Origin: a bacterium
Lineage (GTDB): Bacteria > Acidobacteriota > Polarisedimenticolia > Polarisedimenticolales > Polarisedimenticolaceae
Direction: 5' to 3'
Length of the DNA: 46,720 bases
Assembly: GCA_024226515.1 (NCBI GenBank)
Contig: JAAELQ010000218.1
Location: 1 to 46,720 of the forward strand
This document shows, in pieces, positions 25,557-36,500 of this stretch. Within the stretch, counting starts at the first letter, position 1, and the number at the start of each line of letters is the position of its first letter. The notes beneath the pieces are model-generated. The model did not search any database and was not told the origin of the DNA. It saw nothing but the letters and a program-made list of their open reading frames with translations. A program made the translations under genes and the position numbers.

Positions 25557-27206
25557 TCAGGGCGCGCGGACGGCGATCACGTGGTACAGGTCGTCGGGTA
25601 CCACGCCGAACACGTAGGGCGCCGGCCCCCAGACCGACGAGTAGAAACCGGCTCCCAGCTCCTGCTGCATCGTCGCCACGCCGATGGAGGGTGTCCTGCG
25701 GATCGTGCGCGCCGAGGCGATCACCCGCCGGTCGGGAAGCCGAGTGTTGGCGTTGTTCGTCGGAACGACGAGCAGGTCGTGACTGCCGATCGACGCGCGC
25801 GACTGGTCGAGCGCGACCGCCCCTCCCTGCTCCATGTAGTGCTGGAAGCCCCAGTGCCCCATGAAGCACAATCGTCCGCCGTCGGAAGGCGCGGCCTCGG
25901 CGATCTCCCGTGCCGCCTCGCGCGCTCCGGCGGCCCAGTTGAAGTCGGCCCATGTCACGGCGACGGCGATCAGCAACGAGATCGCGACCGGAAGCAGACG
26001 CAGCCAGGGGATCGAGGGGAACGCCGGCGGGACGTCGGCCCCGCGGCGCGCGACGAGAATCCCGGCGGCGGGCGCCAGCGGGATCAGCGTTCGCGCCGCG
26101 ACGAACTGATACAGGAACACCGCGAAGAACAGCGTCCCGAAGACCCACAGGGCGAGCAGGATCGAGGCGGCGTCGCGCCGCCGCCACAGATCGGTCAACG
26201 CCAGCAGCACAAGAGCGAGACCGCCCAGCACGAAGCACACCGCCTGCACGACGAGCCCCCACCGGGTCCCGTCCTCGTCGCGAAGCGCGAGCGCGCCGTC
26301 CCCGGCCAGGATCAACCCGCCGAGGACGATCAGCAGAGCCGCGGCAACCATGCCGGCAGCGCGCCACCGCCGCCACAGCAGCGGCGCGTACGCCACCAGC
26401 GCGACGACGCACCCACCGGTGAACGACAGCCCGACGAGAGCGCGAACCGGCAGGGCGATGGACGTCGCGTCGCGCCCGGCCCCGGCGTTCGCCGTCGCCT
26501 GGGCGAGCATGCCACTGCCGTACAGCTCCTGCGTCAGCAGCTCGTAACCCACGAGGGCCGTCACGGGGACGGCCAGCAACAGCGCCCAGCGCCGCGACGC
26601 TTCCCTCTGGATCAACGTGTAGGCCAGCAACAGCGGGATCAGGCTGATCGCGAAGTACTTGGTCAGGGCGCCCAGCACGATCAGAAGCGCGGCGCCGACC
26701 AGACGCTTCGGCCGGTGTTGCTGCAGGCCCTCGACCCACAGCGCGATCGCCCAGGTCCAGCAGGCGAGCATCATCGTGTCGCACATCAACGTCGTTGCCG
26801 TGAGCAGGAATACCGGCGAGCAGACGGCGATCAGGGCCGCCTCCTCCGCTCGCGGGCACAGATGTCGGGCCAGTCGATGAACCCCGACGGCCGCGACGGC
26901 CGCCCACAGGAACGCGCCCCAGTGCAACGCGGCCTCGGACCAGCCGAACACCGAGCCCCAGCCGGCGAGGAAGTACGCGAAGCCCGGAGGGTTGCTCATC
27001 ACCTCGGACATCGGCTGCGGCACGCCGAACCAGTTGATCTCGAAGCCGAAGAAATCTCCGGGCGCCTCGGCGATCCGTTGCGCCGTTCGCAGGAACAACG
27101 GGTCGTCGACGTGCACCGCCTTCGCCGAGAACGGAGCGAGCAGGCCAAGGCACAGCAGGCCGATCCACAACGGCCACCAACGGCTATTCTGGGTCGGCGC
27201 GTCCAC
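25557..27206 (-). CDS. GT-C fold glycosyltransferase (GT39/83, ArnT/PMT-like), multi-pass membrane
   Basis: 549 residues from GTG 27206, chosen because GGAGGGG stands 5 bases upstream; ATG 27224 is an alternative that adds six residues. About eleven to twelve membrane segments are visible. Close to the N-terminus the acidic pair Asp34-Asp35 (HVDDPLFLRTAQRIAEAP) matches the catalytic/metal motif of polyprenyl-phosphate-sugar transferases. NPPGFAYFLAGWGSVFG follows, as in the ArnT/PMT family, and the C-terminal region is soluble (PSDGGRLCFMGHWGFQHYMEQGGA). It would transfer a sugar from a lipid-phosphate donor on the periplasmic side; the acceptor (protein or lipid) is unknown. The downstream neighbour is the esterase-fold lipoprotein. 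Confidence 0.85.
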   Translation of the reverse strand: MDAPTQNSRWWPLWIGLLCLGLLAPFSAKAVHVDDPLFLRTAQRIAEAPGDFFGFEINWFGVPQPMSEVMSNPPGFAYFLAGWGSVFGWSEAALHWGAFLWAAVAAVGVHRLARHLCPRAEEAALIAVCSPVFLLTATTLMCDTMMLACWTWAIALWVEGLQQHRPKRLVGAALLIVLGALTKYFAISLIPLLLAYTLIQREASRRWALLLAVPVTALVGYELLTQELYGSGMLAQATANAGAGRDATSIALPVRALVGLSFTGGCVVALVAYAPLLWRRWRAAGMVAAALLIVLGGLILAGDGALALRDEDGTRWGLVVQAVCFVLGGLALVLLALTDLWRRRDAASILLALWVFGTLFFAVFLYQFVAARTLIPLAPAAGILVARRGADVPPAFPSIPWLRLLPVAISLLIAVAVTWADFNWAAGAREAAREIAEAAPSDGGRLCFMGHWGFQHYMEQGGAVALDQSRASIGSHDLLVVPTNNANTRLPDRRVIASARTIRRTPSIGVATMQQELGAGFYSSVWGPAPYVFGVVPDDLYHVIAVRAP

Positions 27207-27266
27207 GGAGGCCCCTCCACGCATTGCGACCTGCGCCGGATTGTACCCCGGCGGATCCGTGCCGGA

Positions 27267-27902
27267 TCAGGGAACCTTGCGCCAGCCCCAACGGTAGCCG
27301 TACCAGACCCACCAGGCGCCGAGGACCAGGCCCAGCCAGGCGATGCCCGCCTGCAGCAAGTTGGCTCGGTGGTCTCCCGAGATCGCCACCTTGAACCAGA
27401 TCAGATCGGCGCTCCAGCGCGACCGCCCTCCCGTCTGGTACAGGAAGTCGTGCACCACACCGGCGACGTCGACGCGAGACCAACGAACCAGCGCGCGGGC
27501 GAAGGGGGGGATCGAGCTGAAGTCGGTCTTCGTGCCCTCGGGAATCGTCAGCTTCTCGCCCGAGACGCACAACTCGAGGTCGCGGGAGAGCTTGCGTCGA
27601 CCGTTGGGCAAGCGTTCGGCCGCCAGCGGCGGGCCGTCGAGCTCGGACGGCCCGGACAGTGGAACGTTGCCGAGCGCCAGGGCCAGGCCGAGCAGGCCCA
27701 CGACCAGCAAGCCCGCCCCGGTCCACGCCGGCCGCTTCGCGGCCTCCAGTTGCAGGACGACGGACTCTCCCGCGTCCGCCTCTCCGGTCGACCATTCGAG
27801 CGCCACCGCATCGTGCACCAGCGTGGCCCCATGGACGCAGACGGCCACGCTGATCAGCGCGCCGATCACCGCAACCACCCGGACCAGGATCGTCTTCGTC
27901 AT
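27267..27902 (-). CDS. DUF1353-like protein with membrane segments
   Basis: 211 residues from ATG 27902 with only a weak ribosome site. Two N-terminal membrane segments (about 5-27 and 61-80) precede a compact domain: LTIPEGTKTDFSSIPPFARAL, then VDVAGVVHDFLYQTGG and SADLIWFKVAIS, which is the DUF1353 signature (best known in phages and scattered bacteria; function unknown). A third hydrophobic segment (ANLLQAGIAWLGLVLGAWWVW) ends the protein. The fusion of DUF1353 to membrane segments is uncommon in my experience. It is the first gene of a minus-strand run of four and lies divergently from the secreted protein at 28053. Confidence 0.8.
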   Translation of the reverse strand: MTKTILVRVVAVIGALISVAVCVHGATLVHDAVALEWSTGEADAGESVVLQLEAAKRPAWTGAGLLVVGLLGLALALGNVPLSGPSELDGPPLAAERLPNGRRKLSRDLELCVSGEKLTIPEGTKTDFSSIPPFARALVRWSRVDVAGVVHDFLYQTGGRSRWSADLIWFKVAISGDHRANLLQAGIAWLGLVLGAWWVWYGYRWGWRKVP

Positions 27903-28052
27903 GGCTCAGCCCGACGTTACTACACCCCGCCGCGCCGTTGAAGGCCGAGAATCCAAGGAATCGGGGCCGGCAAGAAAGGCTGTAATACGTCACCGCCGGC
28001 CCGGTCCTTTCCCCTGAGCGGGCGAGAACAATCCCGCCACACGGAGGAAACC

Positions 28053-30422
28053 ATGTACGGAAGGAACGACAGGAAATTCATCGCCTGGGTCTGTCTCGTG
28101 TTGCTGAGCGCTTCCATGGCCCACGCCGTGACTCCCTCGTGGAGCGAACGCGGCGCCCTGGTCCGCGTCATCACGAAGTGGAACTCCAGCTGCGACAGCA
28201 GCAACCGCAGCGCCTGGGACAACATGGTCAAGGCCTGGTACGATGACGTGACCAGCTACAGCGAGCACGGCTCGGCCGAGTGGGCCCGCGACGGCTTTTA
28301 CAAGAACGGATCGATCGTCGACAGCGATTTCATCGACGACGACGAGCAGAGCTGGGGCCGAGACGATTGGGACGACCGCGTCGACGAGCCCGACGCGACT
28401 TTCATCGCGACACACGGCGGCAACTGGAACAGCCGTTGGTACGGGAAGATGCGCGTCGACGAGGCGGGTGACGGCGACTGCTACGCCGTGCAACAGGAGA
28501 TGAAGCTCGGCAACCAGGATATGGAGTTCCTGCACATGTCGTCGTGCTTCAGCATGGACTCCGACGACTGGGTCGACTGGGCCGACAGCTTCCACGGGCT
28601 GCACCAGATCCAGGGTTTCCACGGCATCATGTGGATCTCCACCGCCTACAACTGGCGTTACCGCGAGTTCAGCGACGACGGGTTCAACACCGGCATGGCC
28701 ATCTCGTGGGTCGACAACCTCTACAAGTACCGCGCACACAGTGTGAACATGTGTCCGGTGTCGATGGTCGCCGGCCACAGCAACTCGAACGCCTGGTCGC
28801 GTGTCAACCACGAGCGCTACAACAACGTCTACTCGGACCCGAGTCCCCCGCAGTGGTTTGCGCTGACCTACATCCTGGGCTGCAACCCGAAGGACAAGGG
28901 ACCGCTGCCCAGCTCGATCGACGAGCAGCCGAGCGCGCAGGCCCAGGGCGGCGTCGACGACCTGTTCGACTTCGCGCGCAACGGAGCGGCCTCCGGGAAC
29001 TCCGGTTCGGGCGGCACCGGTGGCCCGGGTGAGCCGGGCCTCGAGGACCTGGACCGCACCGTGGCGACGCGCTCGACGTATCTGCTGCAGCTCGACGGCG
29101 CGCTGCCGACGTGGGACCCGTCGATCCTGGTCGCCCCGACCGGCTCCGACTGGATCGCCGCGGCGAGCGTCGCGGACATCGCCGCGGCGCTGGGCGACAC
29201 CACGCCGGAGAACATCGTCGTCGAAGGCGCCAAGACGGTCGCGACCGACATCGCCGACACGAAGATCATCAAGATCGACACCGACGAGGGGCACCTGCGC
29301 TTCGTCAATCGCTCGCGCCAGTTCGACTACGACAACGACATCCCGCGCGCCTGGAGCGAGTCCGCCACGCAAACGATGGTCTTCAACGCGGCGTCGCAGC
29401 TCGGTCTGCCCTCCTCGGAGCTCGACCCGACGGGCGGCGGAATGCGCGTCGACACGCTGGGCGGACGCGGCTACGACGCCGCGAACCCGTCGCCCGACGG
29501 CGACGAGCAGCTCGAGCTCGAGCGCTGGCTGACGATCGACCGCTTCGTCAACGGACTGCCGGTCTTCGGGTCGCAGGTGCGCGGCGCCGTCTCGAACAAC
29601 GGTGAGATCGCTCGACTGTCGGCCCGCTGGCCGCGCTTCGAGCTCGAATCCGGCCTAGTGCTGCGCAGCCGCCAGAGCGTGCTGGACGAGGTCGCGGACC
29701 ACATGTGGGATGCCGAGCTCGGCGCGGCGATCGAGGTCGAGGCGCAGCTCGTCTACACGCGCGCGGGCGACAAGTTCATCCCCGCGGCGCTGGTCAGCTT
29801 CAGCGACCCGCTGTCCGGCGAGGACCTCGTCGTGCCGCTGGCCGACGTGGCCGACATCGACCTCGACGGCGTCGAGGACGCGCTGGACAACTGCCCGACG
29901 ACGTGGAACCCCGAGCAGCGGGACGACGACGCGGACGTTGAGGGTAACGCGTGCGACAACTGTCCCGACGCGTTCAACCCGGGCCAGGAGGACACCTTCC
30001 CGGCCGATCCGGACGGCGTCGGCGACGCCTGCGCGCCGATCCACCACGGCTGCCGCCTGCCGGACGACACGTGCGAGATGCTCGGCTTCGACGACTGCAA
30101 CGCCGAGGGCGGGACGTCGATGGGCGACGACCTGACCGAGAACCTGCGCTTCCACAGCAAGTCCTCGATCGAGTGGGACGCGGACCCGAGCGTGGACGGG
30201 CCGTACGCGCTGTATCGCGGCAACTTCGACGCCGGCTCGTGGACCTACGACCACGCGTGCCACGACGAGTCGCTGGCGACGCCGTCCGCGACGGACAACG
30301 CGACCCCGGCGTCCGGCACGGGCTACTACTTCCTGAGCACCGTCAAGGACCCGTGCGGCGAGAGCGCGCCGGGCGCGAGCAGCTCGGGTGACGCGCGGCC
30401 GCTGGACGCGCCCTGCCCCTGA
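28053..30422 (+). CDS. Secreted protein with possible clan CD-like His/Cys centre, TSP3 repeats and Cys-rich C-terminus
   Basis: 789 residues from ATG 28053 (CGGAGGAAACC upstream). Signal peptide WVCLVLLSASMAHA. The N-terminal 270 residues hold ATFIATHGGNW (His121) and, on the next predicted strand, MEFLHMSSCFSM (Cys165), a His-Gly then Ser-Cys arrangement recalling caspase/gingipain-type peptidases; it may match DUF6345, but I cannot confirm the family. A Gly/Ser linker (about 311-329) leads to a central beta domain, partly like propeptide domains (FVNGLPVFGSQVRG). TSP3 repeats (about 602-660; DLDGVEDALDNCP, DNCPDAFNPGQ, DGVGDAC) bind calcium in known proteins. The C-terminal part ends KDPCGESAPG plus a short tail. 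A terminator follows. Confidence 0.88.
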   Translation: MYGRNDRKFIAWVCLVLLSASMAHAVTPSWSERGALVRVITKWNSSCDSSNRSAWDNMVKAWYDDVTSYSEHGSAEWARDGFYKNGSIVDSDFIDDDEQSWGRDDWDDRVDEPDATFIATHGGNWNSRWYGKMRVDEAGDGDCYAVQQEMKLGNQDMEFLHMSSCFSMDSDDWVDWADSFHGLHQIQGFHGIMWISTAYNWRYREFSDDGFNTGMAISWVDNLYKYRAHSVNMCPVSMVAGHSNSNAWSRVNHERYNNVYSDPSPPQWFALTYILGCNPKDKGPLPSSIDEQPSAQAQGGVDDLFDFARNGAASGNSGSGGTGGPGEPGLEDLDRTVATRSTYLLQLDGALPTWDPSILVAPTGSDWIAAASVADIAAALGDTTPENIVVEGAKTVATDIADTKIIKIDTDEGHLRFVNRSRQFDYDNDIPRAWSESATQTMVFNAASQLGLPSSELDPTGGGMRVDTLGGRGYDAANPSPDGDEQLELERWLTIDRFVNGLPVFGSQVRGAVSNNGEIARLSARWPRFELESGLVLRSRQSVLDEVADHMWDAELGAAIEVEAQLVYTRAGDKFIPAALVSFSDPLSGEDLVVPLADVADIDLDGVEDALDNCPTTWNPEQRDDDADVEGNACDNCPDAFNPGQEDTFPADPDGVGDACAPIHHGCRLPDDTCEMLGFDDCNAEGGTSMGDDLTENLRFHSKSSIEWDADPSVDGPYALYRGNFDAGSWTYDHACHDESLATPSATDNATPASGTGYYFLSTVKDPCGESAPGASSSGDARPLDAPCP

Positions 30423-30460
30423 GGGCGGGCTCACCGGAACGACCTTCCTCCGTGTAACCG

Positions 30461-30501
30461 AGGCGGGAGCCGGCGCGATGCCGCTCCCGCCTCCTTTTTT
30501 T
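30461..30501 (+). terminator. Rho-independent terminator after the TSP3/His-Cys gene
   Basis: AGGCGGGAGC (30461-30470) pairs perfectly with GCTCCCGCCT (30483-30492) and is followed by CC and seven T (30495-30501). The T-run lies on the plus-strand side only, so it serves the plus-strand gene, not the convergent giant gene. Confidence 0.88.
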
Positions 30502-30582
30502 GGTTCAGGATTCTGCGTACTCGAACCACGCCGTCCCGAGTGCGTACCGTCGCGGTCCTGTTGCTTCCGCTCGGACCGGCTT

Positions 30583-33500
30583 CTAGGGCCCGGCCCCGAA
30601 GCGTTCCGACATCGCATGTCGATCCGGGACCGCTCGCTCCCCCCTCCTTGGCAACGAGCACTCGGCGTCGTTGATCGCGATGTATCGCTCGACCGTCTTG
30701 ACGAAGTCGACGCATTCCGTCGCGAACCCGCCGTCGATCAGCGTCAGGCCATCGACGCCGCTGTCGAGCGTGGTGACGAGCGTCGTCTCGGCCGTGGCCG
30801 GATCGATACGATAGATCTCGCGGACCCCGCCCGAGGCGTACAACTGCCCGTCCGAATCGAACTGCAGCGAGTACGCGGAGAAGTCCAGCGGCCCCACGAG
30901 CGCCATCTCCCCCGTCGCGAGGTCAACGACGTAGAGCGAACTGGGGTCATAGTAGTGGGGCCAGCCGTAGCCGCCCACGGCGTACATCGTCTCGCTGCGA
31001 CTGTCGTAGGCCATGCCCGAGATACGCTGAGGCGCCATCGGTCCGACGCTCGTGAAGCGCCCCTCGAGCGGGTGCAGGATCACGAGTTCCGAGTGGCCGC
31101 TCAACTCGGTCCTTGCCGCGTACAGGGTCTCACCGACGTGCTCGAGCGCGTCGAGGGTCCGTGCGAGGTGAACCGTCTCCACGGCGGTTTCGCCACTCGG
31201 CAGGTGAAGCTGCACGATCCGCGTCCCGTCGGATGACGCGAACAGACGATCCGTCAGGGGATCGTGATCGAGGCCGCGCGAGACGTCCACGTCGGCCGAG
31301 AACACCTCGGTGACGGATCCCGTCCCCAGATCCAGCCTCACAACGGTATCGCCCCAGGCGGTCCCATAGAGCCCCTTCACCATGGGCACGGCCGCGCAGA
31401 TGCGGGACGGGCCGCTCGGCAGCCGCGCCAGATCGAGCACGGCATCCGGGGTCGTATCGCTCCAGGGCACCGAGCTCACCACGCGCTCGATATAGAGCGG
31501 ATCGGCCACGGTTCTCTCCACGAAGAAAGGCAACAGTCGTTCTTCGGTCGGATCAGAATTCTCCACGAACCTGCAGTTTCCCTGGACGCAGAGCGTTCGC
31601 TCGAGCTCGCCACGGGCGAGACGCACGATCGTACGCGAGACGTGGCTCCCACCCCCTCGCTTCTCGACGGCGAAGCGGTTGTCGCCGCCCGAGTTCCACA
31701 GCGAAGCGATCAGCTCGTCGTCCTCGACGATCGCGACGTGCCGCTCGTTCCGCTCCGCGCACGCCCTCAACGGGTCCACCGTCTCTCGGGCCACGCGCGT
31801 CCCGTTCAGATAGAAGGTCACGGCGTCTGGTGCGTCACACGACGTGCCGAGGAACTCGAACGCGATCGATGTCGGCAGTACGTAGTCGACCTCGACGGCG
31901 CGCACCTCGCCCTGCAGATCACCGTCGAACGAGGCAAGCTGCGCTCGCGCGCACTCGCCGAGTCCCGGCGTCACACTCAGGCAGACCATCGAATTGCCCT
32001 GCTGCGGATTCGCGATCGACGTACAGACGTCGCACGCGTCGCCCACGCCGTCGCCGTCGAGGTCGCCCTGGTCCGGGTTCGGCAGGTCGGCACAGTTATC
32101 CGAGAGATCGAACAGGCCGTCCGCGTCCGGATCGTCGCAGGCATCGCCACCGCCTCCGGGATGCACGTCGTCCGTCTGGCCCGCGTTGGCCGTGTCAGGA
32201 CAGTTGTCGTCGAGGTCGGCGACACCGTCGCCGTCCGGATCGTCACAGGCGTCGCCGGGACCACCGGGGTGCACCGCGTCGCGCTGGTCCGCATTACGCA
32301 GGCGCAAGCAGTTGTCGTGCGCATCCGGAATCCCGTCCCGATCGACGTCGGACGCCACCGGGTCCGTGCCGGCGGCAAGCTCGGCGCCGTTCGTCTCTCC
32401 GTCGCCGTCGAAATCGGCCGCCGAATCGAGGATCCGGATCACGGTCCCCCGGCCGTGGATTCCGAAGTCGTCCATCGTCCAGCCCGCCTCGGTGATCGAC
32501 CCGTCAGAGCTCAGCCGGAAGCCGATCAACACGTCCTGGCCGCGATACGCGCTCAGGTCCAGCTCATGGGACACGTACTCGATCGACTGACCGTCGCCCT
32601 CGATGCCGGTCCACGATTCCAACGCGTGCCACGTCGCGCCGAGATCGGTCGACAGCCGTACCGTCAGGCTGTCGAATCCGAACTCGAGCGCGTACCAGGC
32701 CCAGAATTCGAGTTGCGGAGATCCCGACGGAGCCAAGCCGATCAACGGCGAGACCAGCATCGTGTCCTCTCCGTTGCGGTACTCGCCGTGCAGGTTCGTG
32801 CCCCAGGCGTGCTGCCCCGATCGGGCGTGCGCCGGCCGATAGCGGGGCATGCCGTACTGCCAACTGCTCTCCGCACGGCCGTGAGAGAAGCCGCCGCCGC
32901 CCGACTCGAAGTCCTCGATCCGGTTCAACGCGGCGTCCGCCAGGCGGATCCCGATCCGTTCCGAGTCCTCGACGCCGAGCCCGATCAGGCCCGCGCTCGG
33001 AGCGAGCACGTCGATCGACACTCGCCCGTCGATGAACTCGACCACGACGCGATCCGTCCCGGCGCCGCTGACGAGGAGACCCTGATTCGCGCTCTCGGCG
33101 AAGACCGCCGGTGGATCGACAGTCAACGTGGCCCGCGCTCCCACGACGTCCGTGAGTCGCGAGCCGTAGTATCCGGTCAACTCGTACACGACCGTGATCG
33201 GTTCCGCTGCGATGGCGTTCTCCGGCGCGATCGGAAGGACACGCAGGACGTGCTCCGGAAACGCGTCGCAGACATCGCCGAGCCCGTCGGTGTCCACGTC
33301 CACCTGGCCCGGGTTGGCGTGATCCGGACAGTTGTCGAGCCGGTCCGGAACCCCGTCGGCGTCCGGATCGTCGCACGCGTCACCGATTCCATTCACGTGG
33401 ACCTCGTCCAGTTGCTCCGGATTCGGCACCAGCGGACAGTTGTCGCTCGCGTCGGCAACGAGGTCCCGGTCGGTGTCGGGATGTTCGGGGTCCGTCCCGA

Positions 33501-36500
33501 GCTGCAGCTCCTGTTCGCCGGTCAGCCCGTCCGCGTCGCGATCGCCGGTCAGGTCGACGAACTCGATCGAACTGGACGGGCAGAAGATCTCGACGTCATC
33601 GATGTACCAGCCCGGATAGCTCGTGATCTGGTCGCTTACGAGGCGCCAGCGTATCCGGACCGTCTTCCCGGCATAGCTGCCGAGGTCGAGAGCGGTCCGG
33701 TACCAACCGAACGGTCCCTCCGAATGTTCGCGCAGGACACGCAATGGCGTCCAACTACGTCCGTCGTCATCGGAGAGCTCGACGAACGCCACATCGTCTG
33801 CCGACTCCTTGTGTAGCCAGAAGTCGTATCGCACCGATGGTTCGCCGAACGGAGACAGGTGAAGCGGCGGCGAGATCAGTCTCGCGTCAGCGTTCTCGGG
33901 ATAGTCGTCGTTGAGGTCCGTACCCCACACCTTGTCGAGGTCATATGGTTCCGGCCCGACTGCCGGGAAACCCCACTCCCAGACCTGGGACGGATCGACC
34001 GCCGGCTCCGGCGCAGACCGCTCCAACGTTACCGGCGGCGCAGTGCTCTCGGCCACGGCCCCCTGCACCTCGGGCGGAGAACCGAACTCGAACGAGGTCT
34101 CGGCCGTGTAACCGCCGTCGTCCGCCTCGAAATCCTCGAAGTACTCCTGCGGAGTCCGCACGCCGACGCCCTCCGTGTCCTCGATCTCGAGGTTGACGGT
34201 TCCGGATTCGGGCGACGAGACGTGAATCGCGATCTCTCCTTCGGCAAACTCGGCGAGGACGCGGTTGGTGCCGCCTCCGTCGAGCAACGTCCCCTTTGAG
34301 GCCTCCATCCCGAACGTCGCGGCGCCGTCGAGGGTCAACGTGACGCGGACACCGTCCAGAATCAGCGGGGTCGTTCCGTCCAGGGAAACCAGGTGGTAAG
34401 CGACGACCGTGTTCCCGTCGATGCCGGCGACATCCGGCGCGACGACACGGATCGCGATCAATTCGTGGGGCACGACATCGCACACGTCGCCGGTGCCGTC
34501 GTCGTCCGTGTCTGCCTGTTGCGGGTTGGGGTCGGCGGGGCAATTGTCGACGGAGTCGACGGCCCCGTCGTCGTCCAGATCGTCGCAGACGTCGCCGGGT
34601 CCTCCCGGCGTCACTTCGTCGGCCTGGTCCGCGTTCCGGTGCAGGGGGCAGTTGTCATGCGGGTCCCACACGCCGTCGAAGTCGGTATCGCGCCGACCCA
34701 GGTGCGTTCCCAGCTCGATCTCCTCCTGGTTCGTGAGACCGTCGTTGTCGTCGTCGCGTTCGCCGTCGATCAAGGAGATCGCCGGTGTGTTCCCGGTCAA
34801 ACCGAAACTGGCCGCTAGCCACCCCTGCGCCCCGCCGAACGGACCGCTGAGGAATCGCAGCGCGAAACGGACCGAGGAACCCGCGAACTCGCCGATCGGT
34901 GCATACGCGACGTGTACGTAGAGCGGGGACGCAGACAGGTGCTCCCACGTTCGCCCACCGTCACTCGAGATCTCGATCAGCGCCTGATCACCGTCCGCGA
35001 ACTCGCCGCTGCCGGACCAGGCCACTCGCGCCCCGGGATCGTTCCAGACGTAGTACGGCGGGCTGACCAGTCGTTCGTCACGGTTCGCAGGACAATCGTC
35101 GTCCAGGCCCGTCGTCCAGGCAGGCTGGTCCCACGAAACGAATGGATCGTTCAGCACGGCGTGACCGTGCCGCCAGACGCTGTCGTCGCTCTCCGGCACG
35201 AAGCCGCCCGGTCCCCGCGTGAACGGAACGAAGAGGCCACCGAGCGTCGCACCGATGCGGAACACATCGGTCCCACGAACGACGAGGTGTTCCGGGTAAC
35301 CCAACGGGAACGTAGGCGGCAACCCGGTCACTCCGATCGTTACGAGACCATCGACAAACTCGACCACCGCCCGATCCGTTGCACCGCCCTCGATCAACAG
35401 CCCCTGAGAGGCGACCGTATCGAACGTCGCGTTCGCCTCCTCCAGCGAAAGCTGGAAGCGAACACCGGTCAGATCGATCCTGTGCTGTGCGTGGCTGTCC
35501 ATCAAGCGCAGCTCCAGATCGACCGTCGTGCCGTACGACGCGATCGGGGGCAGCTCGCTCTCGATGAACAGGATCGTGTCCGGATAGGGATCGCAGGCCT
35601 CGCCCACCGCGTCGCCGTCCGTGTCGAGCTGGTCCGGGTTCGCGTCGTCGATGCAGTTGTCGATCTCGTCCGGCAGTCCGTCCTCGTCGGGATCCTCGCA
35701 GGCGTCGCCCGCGCCTCCGGGGCGGATGATGTCCGTCTGGCCAAGGTTGAAGACCAGCGGGCAGTTGTCCAGGCTGTCCGGCTCGGAGTCGCCATCGGTG
35801 TCGGTCGAGCCCGGGTCGGTCCCCAGCGCAATCTCCTCGGAGTTGGTCAACCCATCTCCGTCATCGTCGGCGTCTCCGTCCACGACGAGGACCGTCTGCC
35901 CGACGTCGGAGACGCGCACCTCGTCCACGTACCAACCCAGGTCCTGACGCGATCCGTTCGACTTGAAGCGGAACCGGAGCCGGATCATCGACCCCGCGAA
36001 GTCGCTCAGGTCGATCGTCTGCTCCCTCCAGGGCGGATACCCCGAGACGCTTCGCAGACCGACCCACTCGCCGTCGCCGTTGCGCTCGACCTCGACGAAC
36101 CCGCGATCCCCGCTGTCCTCGAAGTAGGAACTATCCCAGTAGCGCAGGGACGGTCGCGAGTCGGCGGGTAACGTGATCGGCGGCCCGACGAGTCGACTGT
36201 CGGCGTTCGCCGGGTAGAGGCCGATGAGATTCGTTCCCCACAACGGCCCGGACTCGTCGGAGACGGGGAACGGCAGCGCCTCGAGCACACCCCATTGCCA
36301 CGCATCGATGTGGCCGGTCGACTCGAAACTGTTCTCCTCCGAGTCGAAGCCCTCGGAGAAGTGCTCGACGACGACGAGTCCGACGCCCGCGCTGTCCTCG
36401 CCCGCCAGCGAGACGGTCGCGATCTCCGGGAACGTCGCGGGGAGACTCACGCGACCGGCGACGAACTCCACCAGAACGCGGTTCGTCCCACCGCCCTCGA

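Noticed and set aside
30461..30501. Hairpin acting as terminator for the giant gene too
   Set aside because: The T-run is only on the plus-strand side; on the minus strand the hairpin is not followed by T.
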